A stretch of DNA of 64,000 nt from Dolosigranulum pigrum ATCC 51524 (lineage in GTDB: Bacteria > Bacillota > Bacilli > Lactobacillales > Carnobacteriaceae_A): NCBI RefSeq assembly GCF_000245815.1, contig NZ_JH601103.1:507254-571253 (forward strand), read 5' to 3'. How positions within the stretch are numbered: the stretch's first letter is position 1; each line of letters begins with the position of its first letter. Positions 1 to 7,504 of the stretch are shown in pieces. The notes beneath the pieces are model-generated. The model did not search any database. It was not told where the DNA came from and was given only the letters and a program-made list of their open reading frames with translations. The position numbers and the translations under genes are program-made.

Positions 1-112
1 CTTCCTTCAGATTCCACCTCACGATGGACACCCTTGCCTTTGGCTAATAATTCCTACTGTAAAGGCTTATAGTGGACTTTCACCACCAAGTTGTCGCCCA
101 TGCCGGGCGCAC
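1..112 (-). mobile_element. 5' end of a bacterial class C group II intron (partial, runs off the window)
   Basis: Read on the minus strand, the sequence starts at 112 with GTGCGCCCGG, a GUGYG-type group II intron 5' end. It continues with the domain I blocks familiar from class C introns, such as CAAGGGTGTCCATCGTGAGG and GTGGAATCTGAAGGAAG. The intron runs toward lower coordinates, so its maturase gene would lie outside the window. It begins just past a hairpin with a T-rich tail, which is the usual class C target. Family assignment is from remembered consensus, not a search. Confidence 0.8.
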
Positions 113-115
113 AAT

Positions 116-148
116 TAAAAGTACCTAGTAAAAAGCTAGGTACTTTTA
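116..148 (-). terminator. Rho-independent terminator hairpin, intron insertion target
   Basis: TAAAAGTACCTAG (116-128) pairs with CTAGGTACTTTTA (136-148). Read on the minus strand the stem is followed by a TTTTAATT run and then directly by the intron 5' end. It probably ended a minus-strand transcript from the right. The stem is symmetric enough to act on both strands. Positions 149-321 hold no gene that I can see. Confidence 0.7.
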
Positions 149-321
149 AAAATCCAATAAACTACACTTAACGGTTAAGTAACATAAGAAGTGAAAAAAT
201 GTCAAAAAACACTTGAAAGTGATTTATAAGCATAATAGAATATATGTGAAGATAACATGAATAAAAAAGGGATCGGGATATTGTGTTATGATAGGTTACA
301 GTCTACAAGGAGGAAATTTTT

Positions 322-423
322 ATGAAAAAACTATCTACTATTGTTATGTCAGTAATGTTAATTATACCTACTTTTGCTTATGGTGCACAAAATGTAACAG
401 ACCAAGTACGTGATAAGCGATGA
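322..423 (+). CDS. Small secreted peptide, 33 residues, translationally coupled to the next gene
   Basis: An AAGGAGG ribosome binding site at about 307-313 precedes an ATG at 322. The 33-residue product starts MKKLSTIVMSVML, has a hydrophobic core and a likely signal peptidase site after FAYGA, leaving only about a dozen charged residues (ending VRDKR). Its TGA stop overlaps the ATG of the following gene in an ATGA arrangement, and that second gene has no ribosome site of its own. It could be a genuine small secreted peptide or the 5' remnant of a longer exported protein. No family is recognised. Confidence 0.6.
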   Translation: MKKLSTIVMSVMLIIPTFAYGAQNVTDQVRDKR

Positions 424-878
424 GTTATTATTCCTTAGACGATGAAAAGCAAGCAGTTGAGAAAGTCATGAAGCGGTTGGGGTTAGAGCCTGATGAAAAT
501 TATTTTCGAACAGATCGTTATGTGCACCCGTTTTTCTTTTACTGGCCGTTTTCGTCGTGGATTATCTTTAATTTTGCTCGTGAGTGGTGTTATTTAATCT
601 TTACAGATGATGAATTGATTGTTCTGCCATTGGAGAGTGGCAGTGACACGATTGGAGATGAAGTTATTCGGATAGTTCATAGCGATGTACAGGATTTTAA
701 AGTAAAGCGCGCTTTAATGAGTGTGCATATTCGCTTCAGTTATGCAGGAGAATCGTACTATTTGTATCTTGACGGCTATGGTGTATTTGATCGCGGGAGT
801 GACTCGTATTCGCCAGATCATTATCAAGTTATAAAAAGTAGAGATTTCTATGGATTAGGAAAAGGAGATATGTCTTGA
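420..878 (+). CDS. Hypothetical protein, 152 aa
   Basis: This gene is translated from an ATG that overlaps the stop codon of the preceding secreted peptide, so expression is probably by coupling. The product has an acidic N-terminus, an aromatic hydrophobic stretch at about residues 36-62 (HPFFFYWPF and following) and a beta-rich second half. The pattern of alternating hydrophobic strands (ELIVLPL, VHIRFSY, YYLYLDGYG) resembles bacterial PH-like folds, but I cannot assign a family. It overlaps the next gene by four bases, suggesting a three-gene operon. Confidence 0.6.
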   Translation: MSYYSLDDEKQAVEKVMKRLGLEPDENYFRTDRYVHPFFFYWPFSSWIIFNFAREWCYLIFTDDELIVLPLESGSDTIGDEVIRIVHSDVQDFKVKRALMSVHIRFSYAGESYYLYLDGYGVFDRGSDSYSPDHYQVIKSRDFYGLGKGDMS

Positions 879-1069
879 GTCAGAAAAAGAAACGTCCACC
901 AATCTATTGGGCAGTCGTGGGATTAATTCTCTCTGGTGCTTTTCTGCGAGTTGCCCCATTAGATAAATGGTTCTCAGAAAAAGTCAGCATCATAATTTTA
1001 TCGGGGTTTATCCTGTTTTGCCTATCACTTTATGCTGGGTTTTGGTTCTTTCGAAAATATAAGGACTAA
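875..1069 (+). CDS. Small two-helix membrane protein, 64 aa
   Basis: Translation starts at a TTG that overlaps the TGA stop of the upstream gene, with AGGAGA about eight bases before it. The basic N-terminus (SQKKKRPP) is followed by two transmembrane helices at roughly residues 10-27 and 37-58 and a short positive tail. It belongs to the same operon as the two genes before it. Function is unknown. An ATG six bases upstream is out of frame, which supports the TTG. Confidence 0.6.
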   Translation: MSQKKKRPPIYWAVVGLILSGAFLRVAPLDKWFSEKVSIIILSGFILFCLSLYAGFWFFRKYKD

Positions 1070-1088
1070 ACGCAAGCGTTTAGTCTCC
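1064..1088 (+). terminator. Probable terminator of the 322-1069 operon
   Basis: GACTAAACGC (1064-1073) pairs with GCGTTTAGTC (1076-1085) around a very short loop. The stem overlaps the stop codon. The downstream T-run is weak (TCCTTGTTCTT), so termination may be partial. Confidence 0.5.
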
Positions 1089-1136
1089 TTGTTCTTGCCG
1101 GTCAAGTCAGCAGAAAGTAAGCTGGATTCGTTACAA

Positions 1137-1165
1137 TTGATTAGCGTCTTTATTTGTGATATAAT
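1137..1165 (+). promoter_or_regulatory. Promoter of the SDR gene
   Basis: TTGATT (1137-1142) and TATAAT (1160-1165) are separated by 17 bases, a near-consensus vegetative promoter about 45 bases upstream of the start codon. Confidence 0.65.
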
Positions 1166-1211
1166 TCACTTGTAGTCCTAGACGTTAATCAGAATTCTTG
1201 GAGGTATGGAT

Positions 1212-1967
1212 ATGTTTAATCTTGATGGACAAGTGGCTTTAGTGACAGGGGGCGCAAATGGAATTGGTTCGGGGATTGTTGAAGCGCTAGCCGAACAAGG
1301 AGCTACTGTCGTGATTGCCGATATTGATGAAGATGGTGGACAAGAGCTCGCTCAAAAAATAGATGGCGCCTTCTTAAAACTGGATGTGACAGATGGCGAG
1401 GCAGCTAAAGATGTGGTTGAATCGGTTAAAGCGGAGTACGGTCGCATCGATATTCTAGCAGCGAATACAGGAATTTATCCGGAAGTATTGCTAGCCGATA
1501 TGGATGAAGCGAGCTGGGATAAGGTATTCGACGTCAATGTAAAAGGGATGTTCAATGTAGTGAAACCAACGCTTGAAGTAATGAAAGAACAAGCATACGG
1601 TCGTGTAATCTTAACGTCTTCCATCACCGGCGACGTCACCGGATACCCAGGTGGAACAGCTTATGGAGCAAGCAAAGCAGCACAACTTGGCTTTATGCGT
1701 AATGCTGCTGTTGAATATGGGCGCTACAACATCACGATCAACGCCATTCAACCGGGTATTATCGCAACCGAATCACTTGTGCGTGAATTGCCAACGTTGA
1801 ATGACGCAGCTGATTATATTCCAGCGAAAACACTCGGTGAACCGCAAGATATTGGTGTAGCTGCAGCTTTCTTCGCTGCTAAAGAAAGCAAATATATCAC
1901 GGGCCAAGCCTTAGTCGTCGATGGTGGTCAAGTACTACCAGAAACCCCAGATGTTGTCAGTGATTAA
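1212..1967 (+). CDS. SDR-family oxidoreductase (FabG-like), 251 aa
   Basis: A classical short-chain dehydrogenase/reductase, cytosolic and NAD(P)-dependent. The cofactor motif TGGANGIG is at residues 12-19, the structural ANTG follows near residue 85, and the catalytic Ser and YGASK pair are near residues 138-158. The C-terminus carries the usual ITGQALVVDGG segment. Length fits the family. I start at the ATG at 1212 because GGAGG (1200-1204) has proper spacing to it but almost none to the ATG at 1206. The substrate cannot be read from sequence: 3-oxoacyl-ACP reductase or an acetoin or sugar dehydrogenase are all possible. It stands alone, with its own promoter and terminators. Confidence 0.9.
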   Translation: MFNLDGQVALVTGGANGIGSGIVEALAEQGATVVIADIDEDGGQELAQKIDGAFLKLDVTDGEAAKDVVESVKAEYGRIDILAANTGIYPEVLLADMDEASWDKVFDVNVKGMFNVVKPTLEVMKEQAYGRVILTSSITGDVTGYPGGTAYGASKAAQLGFMRNAAVEYGRYNITINAIQPGIIATESLVRELPTLNDAADYIPAKTLGEPQDIGVAAAFFAAKESKYITGQALVVDGGQVLPETPDVVSD

Positions 1968-2006
1968 GTCACTCAATCATAAGCCTCTCTAGTTGCTGAG
2001 AGACTT

Positions 2007-2065
2007 TTATAATAAGTAACGCCCAAGACTTCTCATTAGAAGTTTTTGGGCGTTACTTATTATAA
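2007..2065. terminator. Long near-perfect inverted repeat, bidirectional terminator
   Basis: About 26 bases on each side (ATAATAAGTAACGCCCAA then ACTTCT on the left) pair around a CATT loop. The stem lies between the SDR gene and an eroded minus-strand gene and overlaps the stop codon of the latter. A smaller CTCTC/GAGAG hairpin with TTTTAT (1984-2010) just before it may terminate the SDR gene itself. Confidence 0.65.
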
Positions 2066-2259
2066 ATCGATCATATTGTGAATTGATAAAATGCGTTCAA
2101 TTTTTTCTTTGTCTTCCAGGTCAAAAGTCAATTTATTCTCTGTATAGCAGTCCTGGAATTTAAATAGTAATTTATCTTGCTCTTGGGCAAGTGAATAGTC
2201 ACCCAACTCAGTGATTTTATCAAATTTCAAGTTTCGTATAGATATAAATTGAGGGCTTC
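2060..2259 (-). pseudogene. Fragment of an unrecognised minus-strand gene (C-terminal part)
   Basis: The minus strand encodes about 65 in-frame residues ending at TAA (2060-2062) with natural-looking composition: KFDKITELGDYSLAQEQDK, then KLLFKFQD, TFDLEDKEKIERILSIH. There is no convincing start codon or ribosome site, and the frame is closed upstream by a stop, so it looks like a truncated remnant. I do not recognise the family. The stretch 1968-2505 otherwise holds terminators and a second fragment on the plus strand. Confidence 0.4.
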
Positions 2260-2476
2260 CACAGAACGCTTCAAGTATTCAGTAAATCCTTCTCTGGACA
2301 TTCGTGGAAGACCATCCATGCCACCTGATCTACCCAAGATGATTCTTGTTGGGGTTGATAACGGTGAAGAAACTCGCATGCACGAATATTCACTGGGGAA
2401 GTTCAAGAAAACCCCTCATTATTTATTTTTCTTTATATCAACTCATTTTTCCGGTACAATACAGACACTTACTTAG
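2240..2476 (+). pseudogene. Probable fragment of an alpha/beta-hydrolase esterase
   Basis: The plus-strand frame reads LPKMILVGVDNGEETRMHEY, a pattern like the VVGIDNGG-R--EY segment of enterochelin-esterase-like alpha/beta hydrolases. It is about 75 codons long, lacks the catalytic GXSXG motif and has no ribosome site. It overlaps the minus-strand fragment at its left end. The assignment is tentative, and the region looks like debris from two genes. Confidence 0.3.
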
Positions 2477-2505
2477 TAGAAAAATGAAGGAGAAGGTTGG
2501 ATTCA

Positions 2506-3636
2506 ATGACAATACATGTAGCAATTATCGGTGGTGGGATTGTAGGGGCAAGTGCGGCTTATTATTTAAGTCAAGTACCCGATATCGAGCTGACACTCTA
2601 TGATGAAGGAATCGGTAGCGGCACACAAGCATCAGCCGGTATTATCAGTCCCTGGCTATCGCGTCGGCGCAATAAAGCGTGGTATCGTATGGTTCGAGAC
2701 GGTGCTGCTTTTTATCCCACATTTTTATCAGATGTCATGGATGGCGATCCCATACCGGACTCGGTCTATAAACAAGTCGGTACCTTACTATTCAAGTCAA
2801 AACCCGAATACCTAGATGAAATGTTAGCGATTGGGCAAAAAAGACGCGAAAATGCCCCAGAAATCGGTGACCTGAAGATCTTATCTGCTGAAGAGGTTCG
2901 CGAGTTAATCCCGATTTATGATAAGCAATCAGGAGCACTCTGGGCTGAAGGAGGCGCCCGTGTGGATGGTCGAGCTTTGGCTGATCTAATCCTCTCCCGC
3001 TGTCAAGCTAACCATATGACACTTATTCCCGAAAAAGCAAACCTGAATATTTTCCAATCCGCACCCAACTATCAAATTCAGACAAAAACAACCACTAAAA
3101 CCTTCGATAAGGTCGTCTTGGCCAATGCTGCGTGGCTTAAATATACGCTAGAACCTTTGGGCTATAACGTCGATATCCGCGCGCAAAAGGGCCAGTTAGC
3201 CGAACTACAACTCGACCAGCCTACCAGCAACTGGCCGGTCGTCATGCCGGAAGGAGAAGGCGATTTTATTCCCTTTGAAGATAAAGTCATTATCGGAGCA
3301 ACGCATGAAGATGAACAAGGATTTGACCTCACTTTAGAGCCTGAGGTGTTGCAACCCATTCTCAATTCCGTCAATCAGATGTTTTCTGAGAAACTTACTG
3401 CATCTCTTATTACCAATTATCGTATCGGCACACGTGCTTATACATCTGATTATGCGCCTTTCTTCGGATTTGTACCGGGGCAAGGAGATTCCGTTGTGGC
3501 TGCAAGTGGTCTTGGTTCTACAGGTCTGACAGCTGGTCCACTTGTTGGCAAAATTTTGTCTGAATTAATATTAGGACAGTCCCCAAGTTTACCTTTGGAC
3601 GATTACCCGATTGCTCGCTATATTCAGAAAAAATAA
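2506..3636 (+). CDS. FAD-dependent oxidoreductase of the DAO family, 376 aa
   Basis: A D-amino-acid oxidase/glycine oxidase-type flavoprotein. The N-terminal Rossmann motif GGGIVG is at residues 9-14, followed by the acidic end of strand two (LYDEG) and the SAGIISPW substrate-loop segment. The C-terminal FAD contact (ASGLGSTGLTAGP) near residue 340 is intact. Length matches ThiO/DadA-type enzymes. I prefer the ATG at 2506 because it gives the canonical MTIHVAIIGGG start. A TTG at 2497 is closer to AAGGAG and would add three residues. It likely oxidises a small amine or amino acid, but no neighbour shows which. Confidence 0.85.
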   Translation: MTIHVAIIGGGIVGASAAYYLSQVPDIELTLYDEGIGSGTQASAGIISPWLSRRRNKAWYRMVRDGAAFYPTFLSDVMDGDPIPDSVYKQVGTLLFKSKPEYLDEMLAIGQKRRENAPEIGDLKILSAEEVRELIPIYDKQSGALWAEGGARVDGRALADLILSRCQANHMTLIPEKANLNIFQSAPNYQIQTKTTTKTFDKVVLANAAWLKYTLEPLGYNVDIRAQKGQLAELQLDQPTSNWPVVMPEGEGDFIPFEDKVIIGATHEDEQGFDLTLEPEVLQPILNSVNQMFSEKLTASLITNYRIGTRAYTSDYAPFFGFVPGQGDSVVAASGLGSTGLTAGPLVGKILSELILGQSPSLPLDDYPIARYIQKK

Positions 3637-3694
3637 AAATTTGAACCGCCAGTTGAATCATTGAACGACACACTTTTATAGAAAGTAGGATCTT

Positions 3695-3907
3695 ATGTTA
3701 TCAAATAAAACACTCCACTATATCTCTTGGCTTTCCATCGCCTTATCGCTTATCGGCTTCTTACGTTGGGGAATCATACTCGGCAGTATCGGTATGGGAC
3801 TCAGCTTAATTGGCTTATTACTCACTGAAGATGAAAGCTTGCATTGGATCGCACTCGGTATTGGAGCTCTAGCCGTTATTGTCGGTATCCTGTCTAACTC
3901 GCACTAA
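3695..3907 (+). CDS. Small hydrophobic membrane protein, 70 aa
   Basis: The product has two to three transmembrane helices (about residues 9-26, 28-43 and 50-67) separated by an acidic TEDESL loop. A weak purine-rich site (GAAAGTAGG) lies upstream of the ATG. It follows the DAO-type oxidase by 58 bases and could be in the same transcript. No function is recognised. Confidence 0.55.
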   Translation: MLSNKTLHYISWLSIALSLIGFLRWGIILGSIGMGLSLIGLLLTEDESLHWIALGIGALAVIVGILSNSH

Positions 3908-3982
3908 CCTGAAAATGGCTTGTTAAAAACCCACTTTTATATATTAGATTATGTTTGTAACTACTTCTCTGAAAAAACATGG

Positions 3983-3988
3983 TATAAT
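3983..3988 (+). promoter_or_regulatory. Extended -10 promoter of the 4019 gene
   Basis: TGGTATAAT gives an extended -10 (TG plus TATAAT at 3983-3988) about 30 bases before the start codon. No good -35 is seen at standard spacing. Confidence 0.5.
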
Positions 3989-4018
3989 TTAATTAAAATT
4001 TAGAAAGTGGTGTTTCTC

Positions 4019-4447
4019 GTGAATCTTTTCCACCGATTCAAATATGTACTTGTCGTTATTGCATCTGTCTTAAGCACGCTAATCATCATTTATATTGTCA
4101 ATCAATCTTCACCTGAATTAGTTGGCACATACCAAGCGACTAATCAAGCCAGTTCACCGTATGTATTGTTACTATCCTTTTTTGACAAAGATGGCAGATA
4201 CGAGTTATATGTCAATTCTGAGTTGATGGAAGAAGGTAGCTACCGCCAGCAAGCCGACAATGTGTATGTACTGACTGAAGAAGATCATGGTAATACGCAT
4301 TTAGTTACATTATTGCCAGATAATTCTTTTCACTGATTGCAAGCAGATAAAAATCACCCTGAGCACGTATTTAAGATGGAACAAATCGATGAAGGCCCAA
4401 CTTCAATTATCGGCCCAGATAAAGTACACCGCACCTATTATGAATGA
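4019..4447 (+). pseudogene. Membrane-anchored protein gene interrupted by an in-frame TGA
   Basis: A GTG at 4019, preceded by AAAGTGGTG, begins a protein with one N-terminal transmembrane helix (residues 8-28) and a beta-rich extracellular domain (ELVGTYQATN, GRYELYVNSEL, GSYRQQADNVYVL). The frame meets TGA at 4334-4336, yet the same frame then continues 36 codons with good protein composition (LQADKNHPEHVFKMEQIDEG and on) to a TGA at 4445-4447 and a strong terminator. The first stop probably arose from a TGG (Trp) codon. It is either a recent nonsense mutation or a sequencing error. GTG at 4007 is an alternative start. Confidence 0.6.
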
Positions 4448-4458
4448 TTGTTAAATTT

Positions 4459-4494
4459 AAACACCAAGCCCTTGATGACAGGACTTGGTGTTTT
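4459..4494 (+). terminator. Terminator after the interrupted gene
   Basis: ACACCAAGCCC pairs with GGACTTGGTGT around a nine-base loop and is followed by TTTTG. Its position just after 4447 supports the extended reading frame of the preceding gene. Confidence 0.7.
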
Positions 4495-4519
4495 GATTAT
4501 TTATTGATGATTGTGATTA

Positions 4520-4918
4520 TTAATCAGCTTTTTGTAATAATCCAGCAAATCTATAATACACGTTCTCAGGATCATCTACTTTTGTAATACCAGTAAATTC
4601 TAGGTACCCTTCATACTTCACTCCATCTTCATAATGGACATGCCATATTCGCTCGCTCCTTGGACGGCCTGGACTAGTGATACTACTTGCAACATTTAGA
4701 AATTTACCTACATGAATTGCAGGTTTACCATTTCTAAAATTGATAGGTTGAATTTCTGTCTCACTTTCCATAACATTAATGTTTTCTATTTTCTCAGTAG
4801 CTGTCTCATCTGTATAAAAATCATTGGCAGATACAGTAACAGACATGTTCATTACTATAAGAGCTAATGCACCTACTAGTATTATTTTAATTGTTTGCCT
4901 AACTTTATTTGTTCGCAT
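4520..4918 (-). CDS. Secreted protein, 132 aa, last gene of a small secreted/membrane cluster
   Basis: The start at 4918 (MRTNKVRQ) is chosen because AAAGGG lies eight bases upstream. An ATG at 4936 is possible but badly placed. A signal peptide (basic N-terminus, hydrophobic residues 10-28, cleavage near VSA-N) leads into an acidic linker and then a domain with SITSPGRPRSERIWHV and YEDGVKYEGYLEFTG. The Y-DG--Y-GYL pattern recurs in small secreted Bacilli proteins of unknown role. It overlaps the membrane gene upstream by 14 bases. Its exported nature and partners suggest a secreted effector or bacteriocin-like function, which is inference only. Confidence 0.6.
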   Translation of the reverse strand: MRTNKVRQTIKIILVGALALIVMNMSVTVSANDFYTDETATEKIENINVMESETEIQPINFRNGKPAIHVGKFLNVASSITSPGRPRSERIWHVHYEDGVKYEGYLEFTGITKVDDPENVYYRFAGLLQKAD

Positions 4919-5096
4919 AATATTTACCCTTTCCATGTAAAAAGCCTCCTACCGATGCTCCGATAAGTCCTCCAATTCGCAAAGACCAAGACGTGAAAAA
5001 ATTAATTGATGTAAATAGCTCTAATAATTCTGAGATGACAATAAGTCCCAACATTGCTAATATATAGCTTACCATGACTTTATAGTCTATTTTCAT
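4905..5096 (-). CDS. Small membrane protein, 63 aa
   Basis: The product has two transmembrane helices (about residues 5-25 and 35-54), the second glycine-rich (RIGGLIGASVGGF), and ends with GKGKYYANK. The start at 5096 gives AAAGGAG an eight-base spacing. The ATG two codons upstream is too close to it. It lies between two genes for secreted proteins on the same strand and overlaps the downstream one. In such clusters a small membrane protein is often an immunity or export partner, but nothing in the sequence proves that here. Confidence 0.55.
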   Translation of the reverse strand: MKIDYKVMVSYILAMLGLIVISELLELFTSINFFTSWSLRIGGLIGASVGGFLHGKGKYYANK

Positions 5097-5129
5097 CCTC
5101 ATCTCTCCTTTAAATATATGAAGTTCATA

Positions 5130-5641
5130 TTACTGTAGATAATAGTATTGATAAAACACGCCATCATAAACATATACTCTCCCATGAGAATAGTGAGGAG
5201 CATCAATAATCTCTGATAAACCGGCACCTATTGCTGATCCTACTGAACCACCGATAGCAGATCCAAGTAAACTAAATAAAGCCGCAGTTCCACCAGACTG
5301 AATATTATTTAACGTATTAGCGCTTAGATATATTTTGAATAATCCATCTTCTCTAACAATTTTATTCACTCCATTAACTTTGACATCCCCACTTCGAAGG
5401 ACATTAGAGTGATTATATGATGGTATATCATTTCCTAATTGCCGTGAAACTTCTGTATACGCTTCATCAGTAAAATGATACTCTGTCCCTTGTTCAGTTT
5501 CTACTACTTCAAGATATTGTGAAAAATCTTGTTGTATTTCCTGAACTTCTTCTGATTAGCTGAAACCGTCAAGGGAGTGCTTCCTATTCCTATACTACTT
5601 AGTGCGACTGTTATACATAAAACCTTACCAAATTTTTTCAT
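5130..5641 (-). pseudogene. Frameshifted gene for a secreted glycine-zipper protein (about 170 aa)
   Basis: The minus strand starts MKKFGKVLCITVALSS at 5641, a clear signal peptide ending near TVSAN. That frame closes at 5504. A shift within about 5546-5560 restores a second frame, EVQEIQQDFSQYLEVVETE, that runs uninterrupted through LRSGDVKVNG to the glycine-zipper segment SLLGSAIGGSVGSAIGAGL and ends in YYQYYYLQ-type aromatic residues at 5130. Together they give one secreted protein with a membrane-inserting helix, reminiscent of pore-forming or bacteriocin-like peptides. The lesion is a single-base change in an AG-rich run and may be natural or a read error. No close family is recognised. 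Confidence 0.6.
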
Positions 5642-5711
5642 ATTCTTTATAGAAAACGGATATTCAACAATAATCAGCGACCACTCACTTATTCCTCCAC
5701 CTTTCAACTCC

Positions 5712-5739
5712 ATAATAACAGAAATAAAAGCGTTGTCAA
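5712..5739 (-). promoter_or_regulatory. Promoter of the secreted-protein cluster
   Basis: On the minus strand TTGACA (5739-5734) and TATTAT (5717-5712) are 16 bases apart, about 70 bases upstream of the signal-peptide start. It is a strong consensus promoter, so the cluster is likely expressed even though its first gene is shifted. Confidence 0.65.
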
Positions 5740-5813
5740 ACTATATAGATATTTTGCCCTGCATAATTTACATTAATCAGTCTAACTCGCTTGACATTGG
5801 AAATAGCTCTATC

Positions 5814-5855
5814 AAAAAAACCCCACCAAACTGCAGGTAAGACAGTTCAATGGGG
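5814..5855 (-). terminator. Terminator of the maltose operon
   Basis: On the minus strand CCCCATTGAACTG pairs with CAGTTTGGTGGGG and is followed by seven T residues, just downstream of the PTS gene. Confidence 0.85.
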
Positions 5856-5865
5856 ATATCGTTAG

Positions 5866-7455
5866 TTAGTCATTATTCACTCTACTCTCAAACGCATCAC
5901 GAACTTTTGGCACATCGAGACCTACAATGACTTGAATGGCCTGACCATTTCTGACGACTCCATGCGCACCGTGAGATTTAAAGGTTGCATCATCTGCTAA
6001 TTTATCCGGATCTTTCACCGAAATACGCAGACGCGTCGTACAGTTATTAATATCTGCAATATTGTCTGGTCCACCCATTGCTTCTAAGAAACCTGTTGCT
6101 TTCTGTTCAGCTGCATTACCGCCACTAGAAGAACCTGAAGAGGCTGCAGCACTAGAGGATGCTTTCTTATCTTTATAATCTTGCTTGCTGAACATTTTCA
6201 CATCTTGATCATCATCTTCACGTCCTGGCGTTTTGATATCAAATTTCAAGATCGCCCATCGGAAGATAAAGAAGTAAATCGCAACGAAAACAAGACCGAC
6301 ACCCCAGTAAATTAGGATAGAATTCAGGTGGTTATTGATGAGCGGAATCACAAATCCACTAATGTGAGCAATTAACCCACCACCAATATGACCGGCAACT
6401 CCTAGACTGTAAATCGTCATCGCTAAGCTTGCAGATAACAATGCGTGGACAAAGAACAATTGTGGTGCGAGGAATAAGAACGTAAACTCAAATGGCTCTG
6501 TAATTCCCGTCAACATCGCTGTTAAGGCAGTTGGAACAATCAATGCCATTACAGTTCGGCGTTTCTCAGGCTTCGAAGTTGCTAAGAAAGCTGCACCGAT
6601 ACCAACTGGATAGAATAACTTGGCTGCATTTTGGAACAAGAAACCACCCGCTGGAATAATACTGCGCAATGTACCGGTGTGAGCAGCAATTTCTGGTAAG
6701 TTTTCGAACCAGTAACGCTGCAGACCACCTTCGACAATTGCTGGTCCAAATTCGAACGGTTGGTAAATAAAGTGGTGCAAGCCCGTTGGAATTAAAATTT
6801 TCTCTAAGAAGACGTAAATCCCAACACCGATTGTTCCACTACTTGCCATCACATCTTGCAGACTTGCGATCACACCTTGAATCGGTGGCCAGATAACAGC
6901 GGTCAAATAGGCAAGGGGTAGCGCTGAGAAAAAGCCTAAAATAACAACAAAACTTGTCCCAGAGAAAATACCTAACCAATCAGGCAACTCTGTATCATAG
7001 AAGCGGTTGTGGAGCCACACAACAAAGGCAGAAATTAAAATTGCACCGATTAAGTTTGTATCAAGGGTTGCCACACCACCAATTGTTTTTACACCAATCG
7101 CTTCAACATCCGAAATATCAATCCCAAAATCCCATGTCGACATAATCGCATTAATAAACGTATTCCATATCATATATACCGTAAATGCTGCTAAAGATGC
7201 CCGAGCTGCCGCTTTTTTCGCTAATCCAATTGGCAAACCAATAACAAATAGAATCTCCAGTTGAGTGAAAACAACCCAACCACCTTGTTCAATTACACCC
7301 CAGAAATTACGCCAAAAGGTTCCCTCTGCTGCGATTGCGCCTAATATATCTTCATTTTGAAACGCCATCGATAACGCCAACATAATCCCGTTAAATGCAA
7401 AGAGCAAAACAGGGGTAATCATTGCGCCTCCGAAGCGCTGAATTTTTTGCATCAT
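5866..7455 (-). CDS. malT: Maltose/alpha-glucoside PTS permease, EIICB (MalT/GlvC type), 529 aa
   Basis: The membrane EIIC domain (about residues 1-400, ten or so helices) comes first and the cytoplasmic EIIB domain last, with the phosphorylatable Cys472 in NNCTTRLR. The N-terminus MMQKIQRFG and motifs GLHHFIYQPFEFGP and TGITEPFEFTFLF match the Bacillus MalP/GlvC family. A Ser/Ala/Gly-rich linker (near residues 425-445) joins the two domains. It imports maltose and releases maltose 6'-phosphate. There is no EIIA domain, so phosphate must come from another protein, plausibly the EIIA encoded at 25591. The ATG at 7455 has AAGGAG eight bases away. It is third in the operon with malL and the MapP-like gene. 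Confidence 0.88.
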   Translation of the reverse strand: MMQKIQRFGGAMITPVLLFAFNGIMLALSMAFQNEDILGAIAAEGTFWRNFWGVIEQGGWVVFTQLEILFVIGLPIGLAKKAAARASLAAFTVYMIWNTFINAIMSTWDFGIDISDVEAIGVKTIGGVATLDTNLIGAILISAFVVWLHNRFYDTELPDWLGIFSGTSFVVILGFFSALPLAYLTAVIWPPIQGVIASLQDVMASSGTIGVGIYVFLEKILIPTGLHHFIYQPFEFGPAIVEGGLQRYWFENLPEIAAHTGTLRSIIPAGGFLFQNAAKLFYPVGIGAAFLATSKPEKRRTVMALIVPTALTAMLTGITEPFEFTFLFLAPQLFFVHALLSASLAMTIYSLGVAGHIGGGLIAHISGFVIPLINNHLNSILIYWGVGLVFVAIYFFIFRWAILKFDIKTPGREDDDQDVKMFSKQDYKDKKASSSAAASSGSSSGGNAAEQKATGFLEAMGGPDNIADINNCTTRLRISVKDPDKLADDATFKSHGAHGVVRNGQAIQVIVGLDVPKVRDAFESRVNND

Positions 7456-7504
7456 CAAAATCTCTCCTTTTTAAGTTAGTATTCGTCTGTTATATTTATT
7501 CTGT

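Noticed and set aside
5504..5713. 69-codon ORF as a separate gene
   Set aside because: Its last part is out of frame with the clear continuation. It is the signal-peptide half of the frameshifted secreted gene.
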